Source: a virus. From it: a DNA stretch of 58,485 nt. The translations under genes were made by a program, and so were the position numbers. Shown here in pieces: positions 15,094 through 24,385 of this stretch (its first letter is position 1; each line of letters opens with the position of its first letter). The stretch is from positions 1-58,485 of the IMG/VR virus record IMGVR_UViG_3300035190_000319. One strand, written 5' to 3'. Below the pieces are notes generated by a model that did no database searches, was not told where the DNA came from, and worked only from the letters and a program-made list of their open reading frames with translations.

Positions 15094-15831
15094 TTATAGA
15101 TTTGCTTCTATTACAAATTGTCTAAATGATATCTGACGGAAATTTACTAATGCTTTCCATTCGTCTGGCATCGTTACTCTTCCTGCTTTAGTTACCCACA
15201 CAAAATCAACATCATTATATGTATTAATTAACATTGCACGATCTGCTACCCACTTTTGAGACGATGATTCACTTCTAGTTTCTCCGTATCCAGCAGTATC
15301 TGCATAAACATTATAATTATAGCCCGGAGTATCTTGATTATCAAACCCTAATAGGAATATTTTTTTATGTCCATCAAATGCCGCAATATATGCCGCTGTA
15401 GTACCTGCATCAGTATACGGATCTCGTGGTATTAAATAGAATTTATTTGGATATTCAAGTAAGTGAATCGCACTTGTATATACAATATTATCTGTAGGAT
15501 AATTTTTACCCGCCAGTTCTGCAATAATACCATTACCACGTGCTACTAAAAAGTCCGGAGTATAATCTCTATAAAGTGCATTACAGCCATATGTTTGTAC
15601 TGTATCTGCACCCAATAGTCCGCCTCTGTGCTCAAAAATTGCTCGCATATCGAAGTCTAGTCTAGACGGGCCGTTGCCAATGACAACAGCCTGATTAGAT
15701 ATTTGGGTATTAGTAACAGCGTTTGGCAGATGTTCCGTTGTATCGTGCCAAACACCGTCTGTATAATTACGCTCTACTACAATATCTTCGCCGGTATAAT
15801 CTGCTCTGTATAACTTATTAATTTTTAACAT
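15094..15831 (-). CDS. DUF115/MptE-like protein, possible glycosyltransferase-like
   Basis: 245 aa. Around residue 48 is AVVIGNGPSRLDFD, a Rossmann-type GNGPS loop seen in DUF115/MAF_flag10-like and related nucleotide-sugar proteins. It continues with YGCNALYRDYTPDFLVARG and later AAYIAAFDGHKKIFLLGFDN, a pattern I recall from hypothetical proteins of marine T4-like phages. It lies 3 bp downstream of the 1762-aa fibre gene and ends the operon. A role in modifying fibre or host glycans is inference. No catalytic residues are assigned. Confidence 0.7.
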   Translation of the reverse strand: MLKINKLYRADYTGEDIVVERNYTDGVWHDTTEHLPNAVTNTQISNQAVVIGNGPSRLDFDMRAIFEHRGGLLGADTVQTYGCNALYRDYTPDFLVARGNGIIAELAGKNYPTDNIVYTSAIHLLEYPNKFYLIPRDPYTDAGTTAAYIAAFDGHKKIFLLGFDNQDTPGYNYNVYADTAGYGETRSESSSQKWVADRAMLINTYNDVDFVWVTKAGRVTMPDEWKALVNFRQISFRQFVIEANL

Positions 15832-15834
15832 TAA

Positions 15835-18800
15835 TTACACCTTAATATATGATACGCTAAGTTTTACTGCATTACCTGCTGCAACACCTGTGTAGCTTAA
15901 TTCAACGTTAGCACCATTTACTGCTACAGATACTGTGCCCAATGCAGCGGCTCCTGTGTACATAGTTGCATATTGTGTACGTGTTGCTGTTGTACCGTTG
16001 TGTAATACTAACACTTCAGTAGTTTCATACTCACCTGTACCGCTGTTTGATATCGATAATACATATTTTGCTGAACGATATGTCGCTTTAGCAAAACTAT
16101 CAATGACTACAGCACTAGTACCTACGGTAACTGCTGTTTGATCATATATAATTTTAGTACCGTTTGTGTATGTTACAGATTGTGCATTAACGGTTACATG
16201 ATCACTAGATGAATCACCAATATTAATATTGCCAGCAGTATCACCTAATACAGTTAAACTACCTTTGATTATTACATCATTTTCAAATGTAGCTAGTCCG
16301 TCGTTGTCTATACTGAATTTTTTAGTTGTTACACTAGCTCCTGTATAAATTTGTGCTTCGGTATTAGTTGTAATAAATTGTACTAATCCGTTGGCACTAG
16401 TAAGTGCTGATACTACAGATGTAGTTGCTAATAAACGTACATCAATTACGTCGCCTAATGCCGGTGCTTCGGTAAATGTTAATACATCTAAGCTAACATC
16501 ATATGCAAGTGCTGGTATCTGTATTACACCGTTGATACTAACAATAGTTGCAGCTGTAGTTGATTCATCTTGTAGCGTAAATGTTGTGTTAACGCCGTTA
16601 ACGTTACCATACGGATTGCCTGTTGCATCAGAAAATTGTCTATCACTAATTACAGTAAATACAGAACCTGCTGTTTGCCATATAGAACCATCAAAGAACT
16701 CTAAGTTATTAATGGAATTATTAAATCGTACCATGCCGCCGACATCAACGTTACCACTGTTACTTGGACGTTGTGCAGTTGACCCAACTGGTAGCAACAT
16801 TGTATCAGTTGCATCAATTTTTAATGTTACACCACCTTGTACAGTTGTATTACCACCACTACCTTGATAATGCCCACCACCTATAATAACTGAATCTGCA
16901 TTGCTGTTTGCATAAATTAATGCAGTTGAGTTTTTACCTTTAACTACAAAGTTTTCTGCGCTTTGTGCATTATTAATTGTAGCGCCGTTGGCTACATATA
17001 TATTTGTAGCAAACCCTGCGCCACCTGAAACTTGCAGTGCACCAGTTGTTGTTGATGTTGCTGCTGTAGTTGCCGAAATAGTTGCATTGCCTACTATGTT
17101 AGTTGTTGCATTGCGGATATTTGTTGTACCAGTAGTAGCACCTAAGTTGAATGTAGTTGCAGAACCACCAACATTTAATGTTGTTACGTTTACGTTTGCA
17201 ATATCAAGTGTTGTTTGTCCACTGTAAATTGTAGTTGCGTTTGGTAGGTACACGTTTGCATTACGTATATTAAATGTACCTGTTGCGGCACCTGTTACTA
17301 CAGAAGTAGCAGCACCTGCAAAGTTCATCGTTGTTGCTACAGTATTATATAATGCTTGCGTTGCTTGTTGTCCAACTACAGTTGGGTTGTTGATAGTAAT
17401 AGTACCGCTACCAGCACCAATATTTGCTGTAGTTGCTGATGTAAATGCACTTACTGTTGTTGCGTTTTGTGTTAACAAGCTAACTGTTGTTTGCGCACCA
17501 TCAATAGTTGTTGCATTTGGTACCCATACATTTGCATTATTAGCAGTAAGTATACCAGTTGCAGCACCTATGTTAAGTGCAGTAGCAGCACCTGCAAAGT
17601 TCATTGTAGTTGCTACTGAATTGTACAATGCTTGCGTTGCTTGTTGACCAACTAATGTTGGGTTGTTGATAGTAATAGTACCACTACCAGCACCAATATT
17701 TGCCGTAGTTGCTGATGTAAATGCACTTACAGTTGTTGCGTTTTGTGTTAATAATGCAACAGTAGTTTGTGCACCACCAATAGTTGTTGCATTTGGTACC
17801 CATACGTTTGCATTATTAGCAGTAAGTGTACCAGTTGCAGCACCAATATTAAGTGCAGTAGCAGCACCACCTAAGTTTAATGTTGTTGCAGTTGTGTTAT
17901 ATAAATCTTGTGATGCTTGCGTACCAACTACAGTTGGATTGCCAATAGTAATTGTACCACTGTTTGCACCAACTGCGATTGTAGTTGCAGCACCACCTAA
18001 GTTTAACGTAGTGGCAGTTGTATTATATAATGCTTGCGTTGTTTGCGTACCGACTACAGTCGGGTTATTAATAGTTAACGTACCACTTGTAGCACCAAAC
18101 TCTAAGTCAGTTGCAGCTTTAAATGCATCTACAGTAGTTGCGTTTGTATTAAACACCGTAGCAGTAGCACTTGTAGTAGTAATGTCACCACCATTAACAG
18201 CTAAATCACCAGTTAACGTAACATCACCAGTAATACCCAATGTTCCTCCAACTGTTGCATTACCAATAATATTAGTAGTTGCATTGCGGATATTTGCTAC
18301 ACCTGTAGTAGCACCAAGTATCATTGTAGACGCAGCACCAAATGCGTTTACAGTAGTTGCAGTTGTATTGTAAACATTTTGTGTTGTTTGTGTACCAACT
18401 AATGTTGGGTTACCAATAGTAATTGTACCACTATTAGCACCTGCGTTAATTGCAGTAGCAGCACCTGCAAAGTTAACCGTTGTTGCTGTTGCATTTAGTA
18501 AATCAAATGTACTAGCCGATGTAGTTGCTGCGCCACCGTTAACAGCTAAGTTAGCAGTTAATGTAGTATCACCAGTTACACCAAGTGTTGTACTAAATTG
18601 TGCAGATGTACCGATTAAATGTTTATTTAAATTCCAACTAGTTGTTGCGTGTGTGTAAAGTATTGTTGCACCAGCACCATCAACTGTTAGTCCAGCGCCG
18701 TTTGCCGCTGCAGAATCTACAGCACCTTTAGCTACTGTAATATTTAAATCTTCAACATCTAATGTCGCTGTATTAAGAGTTGTTACATTACCGTTAACTG

Positions 18801-21123
18801 TTAAATCACCAGTAACTACAACATTACCACCAACATTTAAGTTTTTAGCAACACCAACGCCGCCTAATAATACCAATGCTCCAGATGTAGTATTTGTACT
18901 TTCTGTTGTTGCACTAATATTTAAATTACCAGTTGTTATTAAGTTATTTTGTACAGTAGTATTGCCTGTTGATGCGCCAACGTTAAGTGCAGTAGCAGCA
19001 CCAAATGCGTTTACTGTTGTTGCTACTGTATTATAAACAGCTTGCGTTGTTTGTGTACCAACTAAAGTTGGGTTGTTAATTGTTATTGTACCACTTGTAG
19101 CACCTACATCAATTGCAGTAGCAGCTCTAGCAAAGTTAACTGTTGTAGCGGTTGCATCAATTAAATTAAATGTGCCAGCAGATGTAGTTAAATCACCACC
19201 GTTAACTGCTAAATCACCAGCTAATGTAACATCACCAGTTAAACCAAGAGTTCCGCCAACAGTTGCATTACCAATAATGTTAGTAGTTGCATTGCGGATA
19301 TTTGCTACGCCAGTAGTTGCACCTAATATCATTGTAGATGCAGCACCAAATGCGTTTACAGTAGTTGCAGTTGTATTGTAAACATTTTGTGTTGTTTGTG
19401 TACCAACTAATTCTGGGTTGTTAATTGTTATTGTACCACTCGTAGCACCCACATCAATTGCAGTTGCTGCACCAGCAAAATTAACTGTTGTGGCATTTGC
19501 ATCTATTAAATTAAATGTGCCAGCAGATGTAGTTAAATCACCACCGTTAACTGCTAAATCATCTGTTAATGTTGCTACTCCAGTTACAGCTAATGTACCA
19601 CCAACTGTAGCATTTCCGATAACATTAGTAGTTGCGTTGCGGATATTTGCTACACCAGTAGTTGCACCAACTATAAGTGTTGTTGCAGCGCCAAATGCAT
19701 CAACAGTAGTTGCTACGGTATTATAAACAGCTTGCGTTGTTTGTGTACCAACTAATGTTGGGTTATTAATAGTTAATGTACCTGTTGTAGCACCAAACTC
19801 TAAATCAGTTGCAGCTTTAAATGCATCTACAGTAGTTGCGTTTGTATTAAACACTGTAGCAGTAGCACTTGTAGTAGTAATGTCACCGCCATTAACTGCT
19901 AAATCACCAGTTAGTGTTGTGTCACCGCCAACTGTTGCATTACCAATAATGTTAGTAGTTGCATTGCGGATATTTGCTACGCCAGTAGTTGCACCAACTA
20001 TAAGTGTTGTTGCAGCACCTGCAAAGTTCATTGTAGTTGCGGCTGTATTATACAAGTTTTGTGTTGATTGCGTACCAACTAATGTTGGATTATTAATTGT
20101 TGCTGTACCTGATGTTGCACCAACATTTAATGTTGTTGCAGCACCTGCAAAGTTCATAGTAGTTGCGTTTGTGTTGTATAATGCTTGCGTTGCTTGTTGT
20201 CCAACTACAGTTGGGTTGTTAATTGTAAATGTACCTGTTCCTGCGCCAACGTTTGCTGTAGTTGCTGATGTAAATGCACTTACAGTTGTTGCGTTTTGTG
20301 TTAGCAATGATACAGTAGTTTGCGCACCGTCGATTGTAGTTGCATTTGGAACCCATACATTTGCATTATTAGCAGTAAGTATACCAGTTGCAGCACCAAT
20401 ATTAAGTGCAGTAGCAGCACCTGCAAAGTTCATTGTAGTTGCGTTTGTATTATACAATGCTTGCGTTGCTTGTTGCCCAACTACTGTCGGGTTGTTAATT
20501 GTAAATGTACCTGTTCCGGCACCAACGTTTGCTGTTGTAACTGCTCCGCCGAAGTTTAATGTAGTTACTGTAGAATTTAATAAATCAAACGTTGCAGTGT
20601 TCGCAGTTAATGCGCCGCCACCAATTAATAAATTACCGCTTAATGTACCGTACCATGCGCTAATATTACCAGTAACATTTAAATTACCTAGTGTCGACGT
20701 AGCAGCTACAGTTAAGTTACCAACTTTTAAGTTAGCATAACCACTGTTGTTAATTGCACCGTAAGTAGTACCAGTGTCCGATGTGTATGTAAGTTCAAAC
20801 TGTTTGTTTGATTCTTTCCATATAAATGCTGTAGTAGTTTGGTCGCCACGATTAATCAACAAACCGATGTCGTATGAGTTAGTACCACTAAACGCATTGT
20901 TCATTACAATCAATGGATCGTTTACGTATGTGTTAGTAGATGCTACTGTTAAGTATGTACTCGACCCTTGTACTGTCAAGTTACCAGTAATAGTAACATC
21001 ACTGGTCATTGTTAGGTTGCTGTTAAATAAACTACCTACGATAGATCCCGGAAGAATCTTGGTGTTAGCAAGGATTGTTGCATCCGTAATCTGATTATTT
21101 TTAATTCTGGTTAGGACTGACAT
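15835..21123 (-). CDS. Giant repetitive tail fibre/adhesin, 1762 aa
   Basis: The largest gene in the window. The N-terminus (MSVLTRIKNNQITDATILAN) followed by TSDVTITGNLTVQGSSTYL is typical of phage fibre attachment regions. Residues about 175-1350 are more than twenty degenerate repeats of roughly 35-45 residues, built on NPTLVGTQTTQALYNTTATT and FAGAATALNVGA-like segments, probably a long trimeric beta-helix. The C-terminus (residues about 1440-1762) is non-repetitive, with FFDGSIWQTAG and VFTVISDRQF modules. A late box lies about 105 bp upstream. No S74 chaperone is seen at its end. The repeats are also strongly conserved in DNA, so recombination can change fibre length. Confidence 0.88.
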   Translation of the reverse strand: MSVLTRIKNNQITDATILANTKILPGSIVGSLFNSNLTMTSDVTITGNLTVQGSSTYLTVASTNTYVNDPLIVMNNAFSGTNSYDIGLLINRGDQTTTAFIWKESNKQFELTYTSDTGTTYGAINNSGYANLKVGNLTVAATSTLGNLNVTGNISAWYGTLSGNLLIGGGALTANTATFDLLNSTVTTLNFGGAVTTANVGAGTGTFTINNPTVVGQQATQALYNTNATTMNFAGAATALNIGAATGILTANNANVWVPNATTIDGAQTTVSLLTQNATTVSAFTSATTANVGAGTGTFTINNPTVVGQQATQALYNTNATTMNFAGAATTLNVGATSGTATINNPTLVGTQSTQNLYNTAATTMNFAGAATTLIVGATTGVANIRNATTNIIGNATVGGDTTLTGDLAVNGGDITTTSATATVFNTNATTVDAFKAATDLEFGATTGTLTINNPTLVGTQTTQAVYNTVATTVDAFGAATTLIVGATTGVANIRNATTNVIGNATVGGTLAVTGVATLTDDLAVNGGDLTTSAGTFNLIDANATTVNFAGAATAIDVGATSGTITINNPELVGTQTTQNVYNTTATTVNAFGAASTMILGATTGVANIRNATTNIIGNATVGGTLGLTGDVTLAGDLAVNGGDLTTSAGTFNLIDATATTVNFARAATAIDVGATSGTITINNPTLVGTQTTQAVYNTVATTVNAFGAATALNVGASTGNTTVQNNLITTGNLNISATTESTNTTSGALVLLGGVGVAKNLNVGGNVVVTGDLTVNGNVTTLNTATLDVEDLNITVAKGAVDSAAANGAGLTVDGAGATILYTHATTSWNLNKHLIGTSAQFSTTLGVTGDTTLTANLAVNGGAATTSASTFDLLNATATTVNFAGAATAINAGANSGTITIGNPTLVGTQTTQNVYNTTATTVNAFGAASTMILGATTGVANIRNATTNIIGNATVGGTLGITGDVTLTGDLAVNGGDITTTSATATVFNTNATTVDAFKAATDLEFGATSGTLTINNPTVVGTQTTQALYNTTATTLNLGGAATTIAVGANSGTITIGNPTVVGTQASQDLYNTTATTLNLGGAATALNIGAATGTLTANNANVWVPNATTIGGAQTTVALLTQNATTVSAFTSATTANIGAGSGTITINNPTLVGQQATQALYNSVATTMNFAGAATALNIGAATGILTANNANVWVPNATTIDGAQTTVSLLTQNATTVSAFTSATTANIGAGSGTITINNPTVVGQQATQALYNTVATTMNFAGAATSVVTGAATGTFNIRNANVYLPNATTIYSGQTTLDIANVNVTTLNVGGSATTFNLGATTGTTNIRNATTNIVGNATISATTAATSTTTGALQVSGGAGFATNIYVANGATINNAQSAENFVVKGKNSTALIYANSNADSVIIGGGHYQGSGGNTTVQGGVTLKIDATDTMLLPVGSTAQRPSNSGNVDVGGMVRFNNSINNLEFFDGSIWQTAGSVFTVISDRQFSDATGNPYGNVNGVNTTFTLQDESTTAATIVSINGVIQIPALAYDVSLDVLTFTEAPALGDVIDVRLLATTSVVSALTSANGLVQFITTNTEAQIYTGASVTTKKFSIDNDGLATFENDVIIKGSLTVLGDTAGNINIGDSSSDHVTVNAQSVTYTNGTKIIYDQTAVTVGTSAVVIDSFAKATYRSAKYVLSISNSGTGEYETTEVLVLHNGTTATRTQYATMYTGAAALGTVSVAVNGANVELSYTGVAAGNAVKLSVSYIKV
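17090..20560 (-). repeat. Tandem degenerate DNA repeats within giant fibre gene
   Basis: Blocks such as 17387-17650, 17663-17870 and 20220-20470 are near-identical (for example the segments coding for ATTVSAFTSATTANIGAG and NANVWVPNATTI). Another block type (18180-18530, 19150-19500 and 19490-19930) repeats with only scattered changes. The pattern suggests expansion by unequal recombination. Boundaries are approximate. Confidence 0.8.
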
Positions 21124-21157
21124 TTATGGTTTAGCTCCGCATATTATTATAATTATT

Positions 21158-21177
21158 AGTTTATACTACTGTAAACT
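21158..21177 (-). promoter_or_regulatory. Leader hairpin of giant fibre mRNA
   Basis: Six-bp arms AGTTTA / TAAACT with an 8-base loop, in the roughly 100-nt leader between the late box (21230-21237) and the ATG. It is possibly just stabilising. Confidence 0.35.
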
Positions 21178-21229
21178 GAATAGTAGCGGCGGTTCCATAT
21201 TCCCCTGAGCTGGCACAGTTTGTTATATG

Positions 21230-21237
21230 TATTTAGC
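21230..21237 (-). promoter_or_regulatory. Late promoter box GCTAAATA for giant fibre
   Basis: Minus-strand GCTAAATA followed by CATATAACA, similar to other late initiator regions in this genome. It leaves an unusually long leader of about 100 nt. Confidence 0.6.
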
Positions 21238-21269
21238 TGAGAGAGAAGTTTTTGAGTTTGACGGTATGT

Positions 21270-21494
21270 TTAGATTACTGTGATTGCTTTTAGATCATCT
21301 AACGTTTCTGCTGTGTCGACTAAGTTAGTGATATTACGAAGTCTTTCTTTTTCAGCTACAATAGCAGAAGTATCGGCGCCTGTTTCTAACGCACGTTGAA
21401 ATGCTATATCTTGTGCAGCTAATAAAGGCACACGCTCTTCACGTAATCGTTCCTTGGTAATTTCTTGAGCTTTGGCAAAGTTTATTGTAATCAT
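21270..21494 (-). CDS. Small fibre-associated protein, 74 aa
   Basis: The start at 21494 is chosen because its ATG overlaps the TGA of the upstream gene (ATGA); the longer frame adds five residues. The sequence ITKERLREERVPLLAAQDIAF...LETGADTSAIVAEKERLRNI...LDDLKAI is an alpha-helical type I recall in many phages and prophages next to tail fibres, always paired with the small protein encoded just upstream. It is probably a fibre assembly or accessory protein; the mechanism is unknown. Confidence 0.75.
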   Translation of the reverse strand: MITINFAKAQEITKERLREERVPLLAAQDIAFQRALETGADTSAIVAEKERLRNITNLVDTAETLDDLKAITVI

Positions 21495-21685
21495 GCTGTA
21501 TACTCCCATGCATCTCTAAATGTTCTATCTGACGGTATGTCTGACTCATCTACAATTTTATATTCAGCTCCGGCGGGCACATCCTTAGCTGCTAATTCTT
21601 CAATAGTATGTGTGGCCAAATACTCAGCTGTGGGGATTATCACTGCTACTCCGCCATCATCTTTTTTATATATAATTCTTTTCAT
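21491..21685 (-). CDS. Small fibre-associated protein, 64 aa
   Basis: It begins MKRIIYKKDDGGVAVIIPT, a distinctive start found in small phage/prophage proteins linked to tail fibres. It is strand-rich and short. It overlaps the 74-aa gene by ATGA, so the pair is co-translated. It follows the 310-aa fibre gene by 6 bp. It may help fibre folding or attachment (inference from neighbourhood). Confidence 0.75.
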   Translation of the reverse strand: MKRIIYKKDDGGVAVIIPTAEYLATHTIEELAAKDVPAGAEYKIVDESDIPSDRTFRDAWEYTA

Positions 21686-21691
21686 TTTTGA

Positions 21692-22624
21692 TTATCCTAT
21701 AATTATTGCTGTTACATACTGGCTGTCTGCAGCGCCACCTGCATCATGAAAAGTAAATATTGGTTGTGTTGTTGTAGTACTGGCTGTTGCAGAACCACTA
21801 TTCTCGTTGACCATAAAAGCGGCTTGGCCTCTTCCCGACGGTGATCCACAAGATCCAACACAGGTATAGGTGTCAGTTGGCATAGCAGTTGTTAAATTAA
21901 TTACATATCTTCCAGTACCATTATCTGTTATAGAGCTAACATTTTGACTCTCTCTTATAGCAACTGCTCCTGTACCATTAAAATTTACAAATGCTCTGAT
22001 GGCATACGACGGCGCACTACCCGAAGCGGTTGTTAGTTTTGTTGCTGTTGTAGCTGATCCTGCTGTAGTTGCTGATCCGGCAGTAGATGCTGATCCTGCG
22101 CTAGTAGCATAGTCAGCAGTTGATGCTGAGCCAGCAGTAGTTGCTGATCCGGCAGATCCACTAATATTTACACCAGTTAATGTCTGACTTGCTGATGTAC
22201 GATTTAATGCTATTGCTGTGGTGCCGACATATAATGTATCTGTTAAATTTGCTTTACTGGCAATCGCTCCAGCCTGTACTCCGGCATTAGCTGTCCATGC
22301 AGTAGTAACTGCGTCAACATAACCTTTCATTGCTGTATTGGCTGTGGTTATACTTGAACTAGTAGTTGATATTTGTCCATCAACATAGCCTTTCATGTTA
22401 GTGTTAGCTGTAGTAACTGTTGATCCAAGCGCATAACTAGCGGCTGGTGTGCCGCCAAGGAAGCTGGCATTATTTGCCAGACTAGCAGTTCCTGTAAAAT
22501 TTGTAGCAGTTACATTACCTGATGTGATATTGCCAGAAACCGTTAGGTTACCCAAGGTACCTACAGTGGTAATGTTACCTTGTATATTATGTAGTACGTC
22601 TGGTGTTACCTGTGTTAATGCCAT
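21692..22624 (-). CDS. Short tail fibre protein, 310 aa
   Basis: The N-terminal region (LGNLTVSGNITSGNVTATNF, ASLANNASFLGG) is the beta-strand module shared with other fibres here. Two near copies of TTANTNMKGYVDG at residues 70-100 form a coiled trimer stem; the same module occurs in the 1273-aa fibre. Then comes an SAG/STA low-complexity spacer (about residues 173-205). The C-terminal tip (FVNFNGTGAVAIRESQNVSS and YVINLTTAMPTDTYTCVG) is a common receptor-binding tip of phage tail fibres. A late box with a conserved initiator lies upstream. Confidence 0.85.
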   Translation of the reverse strand: MALTQVTPDVLHNIQGNITTVGTLGNLTVSGNITSGNVTATNFTGTASLANNASFLGGTPAASYALGSTVTTANTNMKGYVDGQISTTSSSITTANTAMKGYVDAVTTAWTANAGVQAGAIASKANLTDTLYVGTTAIALNRTSASQTLTGVNISGSAGSATTAGSASTADYATSAGSASTAGSATTAGSATTATKLTTASGSAPSYAIRAFVNFNGTGAVAIRESQNVSSITDNGTGRYVINLTTAMPTDTYTCVGSCGSPSGRGQAAFMVNENSGSATASTTTTQPIFTFHDAGGAADSQYVTAIIIG

Positions 22625-22644
22625 ATTAGTTCTCTGTTATAGTG

Positions 22645-22652
22645 TATTTACT
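22645..22652 (-). promoter_or_regulatory. Late promoter box AGTAAATA with conserved initiator
   Basis: Minus-strand AGTAAATA followed by CACTATAACAGAG. Almost the same downstream sequence follows the late boxes of gp48 (49867) and gp6 (57191). Confidence 0.65.
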
Positions 22653-22682
22653 ACTTTTGTTGGAGATGACCGATTAATAAAT

Positions 22683-22766
22683 TTATTCATCGTTTTTATC
22701 CTCTATTAGTTGTATTATTTCTACGCCATTATCATTAAGTAAGTTAAAATGCTCTGATAGTTTCAT
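22683..22766 (-). CDS. Possible micro-gene, 27 aa
   Basis: ATG at 22764-22766 with AGGA about 10 bp upstream, encoding a 27-residue acidic peptide (MKLSEHFNLLNDNGVEIIQL then a short acidic end). It starts 17 bp after the stop of the 132-aa gene in the same operon, which is why I list it. The length is too short for certainty. Confidence 0.35.
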   Translation of the reverse strand: MKLSEHFNLLNDNGVEIIQLIEDKNDE

Positions 22767-22782
22767 AGGTATAACTTCCTAC

Positions 22783-23181
22783 TTAACTACTTGCCGCTGC
22801 TTTTGCTTCTTCGGTTATTTTCTTTTCGGCAAGCACGGTATCGTAGTCTAAACCACCTGCAATAATTTGTGCTTTTAGTGCTTCTAATACTAACTTAGCT
22901 TTATTTTGTTCCACTCTTTCTGTGCGTACTAATGAACGCAATTTATCACGATATTGATATTGTGCAATTGTTTGAACATCCTCATCACTCATATCCCAAG
23001 GTAAATTTTGTGTTTCCATATTAGCATATTGGGCTAAATTGCTTGGCAAAGCATCTTGTGGCAAACCTGTAAGCATAACAGTATAGTTATCCACATTGAT
23101 TTGGTAATGGTAAACTTCTTTTTCCCTGTGGTATGCATTTGTTACTAATGTATCTAAATGTTCGTCTTGTGTTACTACCAT
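22783..23181 (-). CDS. Fibre-operon hypothetical protein, 132 aa
   Basis: The first 75 residues look like a small folded domain; residues about 75-132 are a strongly charged helix (YRDKLRSLVRTERVEQNKAK) ending in Ala/Ser. Small helical proteins in this position are often tail fibre assembly chaperones, but I do not recognise this one. It lies between the propeller protein and a short fibre, on the same strand, and is probably co-transcribed with them. Confidence 0.65.
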   Translation of the reverse strand: MVVTQDEHLDTLVTNAYHREKEVYHYQINVDNYTVMLTGLPQDALPSNLAQYANMETQNLPWDMSDEDVQTIAQYQYRDKLRSLVRTERVEQNKAKLVLEALKAQIIAGGLDYDTVLAEKKITEEAKAAASS

Positions 23182-23206
23182 GATTATTTCTCCTAATTAA
23201 AATTTA

Positions 23207-24382
23207 TTAAAGTACATTGTTAAAAGCTACACCACCACCATTGTTAGGTGGAGGTGATGCTGGATCAGCATATCTAGTACCGAAGCCAGGAGACCAAGGA
23301 TAGGATACACTAGCTTGGCCAACGGAGCCCGATGCCGCGCACGAAATAACGGTTCCTGCTCTATTGAATGCAACAGCATTAACTTGGTTTGATGGATTTG
23401 AAACAGGGTCAGCATATTTAGTTCCAAAGCCCGCAGACCAAGGATATGCTTGTACAAATGGTGAATTATTAGATCCCACTACAATAGCTGTTCCTGCTGG
23501 ATTAAATGTAACACCATTACCTTGCCCTGCTGGAAGTGTAGCAGGATTAGCATATCTAGAACCATAACCAGTAGCGTCAGACCAAGGATATGTTGATATA
23601 AATGGTGTATAGCTATGAGCAAATGCAATAGCTGTTCCTGCTGGGTTAAATGCAACGGTAAAGGGAGTATCTATTAGAGCTGTAGCAGGATTAGCATATC
23701 TAGTACCGAAGCCAGAAGACCAAACATAAACTGCTTGAAATGGTGATATGGCATTAGCCACGGCAAGAACGGTTCCTGCTGGGTTAAATTTACAATTTCG
23801 CCCCTGGTTTGCTGGAAGTGTACCAGGATCAGCAAATTTAGTACCAAAGCCCGGAGACCAAGGATATGCTGATATAAATGGTGTTGAGGTATGAGATACT
23901 GCAATAACTGTTCCTGCTGGGTTATATGCAGCATTTGTACCGAACCCTGTTGGAAGTGTAGCGGGATTCGCATATTTAGTTCCAAAGCCCGCAGACCAAG
24001 GATATGCCGTTACAAATGGGGTTACTCCATGAGATACTGCAAGAGCTGTTCCTGCTGGGTTAAAACTAAGCCCAATCCCTTGTCCTGTTGGAAGTGTACC
24101 AGGATTAGCATATCTAGTGCCATAACCAGTAGAAGCAGAAAAAGGATATGCTACTACAAAGGGGGTGGCAGAAGCCGTCACTGCAAGATCAGGAACCGTG
24201 CTACTCTTACCCCAAAAGTTAGTAGGCATTATAATTGCACCACTAGCAACACCTGCAAGTGTCCGCACATTAGTGTCATTCAATGATATTTGAGCATTAA
24301 AGGCCTGCCCTAATTCCAAGTTGATAGATTGACCTACAATTATATTACCTAAACTAATTGGACCTGATACGTTAAGTGGCAT
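23207..24382 (-). CDS. Beta-propeller-like fibre/adhesin protein, 391 aa
   Basis: Residues 1-65 (ISLGNIIVGQSINLELGQAF, then TLAGVASGAIIMPTNFWGKSS) are a module found at the start of many phage tail fibre and minor tail proteins. Then come about seven tandem repeats of roughly 43 residues with the pattern FNPAGT-x-IAVSH-x-x-TPFI-x-x-YPWS-x-GFGTKYA-x-P. This WD40-like spacing suggests a seven- or eight-bladed propeller. It lies 3 bp after the 1273-aa fibre gene. The likely role is binding a surface sugar or protein; which one is unknown. Confidence 0.85.
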   Translation of the reverse strand: MPLNVSGPISLGNIIVGQSINLELGQAFNAQISLNDTNVRTLAGVASGAIIMPTNFWGKSSTVPDLAVTASATPFVVAYPFSASTGYGTRYANPGTLPTGQGIGLSFNPAGTALAVSHGVTPFVTAYPWSAGFGTKYANPATLPTGFGTNAAYNPAGTVIAVSHTSTPFISAYPWSPGFGTKFADPGTLPANQGRNCKFNPAGTVLAVANAISPFQAVYVWSSGFGTRYANPATALIDTPFTVAFNPAGTAIAFAHSYTPFISTYPWSDATGYGSRYANPATLPAGQGNGVTFNPAGTAIVVGSNNSPFVQAYPWSAGFGTKYADPVSNPSNQVNAVAFNRAGTVISCAASGSVGQASVSYPWSPGFGTRYADPASPPPNNGGGVAFNNVL

Positions 24383-24385
24383 ATA

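Noticed and set aside
16980-20600. CRISPR-like repeats
   Set aside because: The repeats are in-frame coding, longer than CRISPR repeats, degenerate and without unique spacers of constant length.
19880-20740. Long plus-strand open frame opposite the giant fibre
   Set aside because: It arises from the biased Thr/Ala/Val codons of the repeats read in reverse; no ribosome-binding site, and several similar frames occur over the whole repeat region.
22637-22690. 17-aa ORF after the 27-aa micro-gene
   Set aside because: It overlaps the late promoter of the next fibre gene and has no ribosome-binding site; the open frame is within chance.
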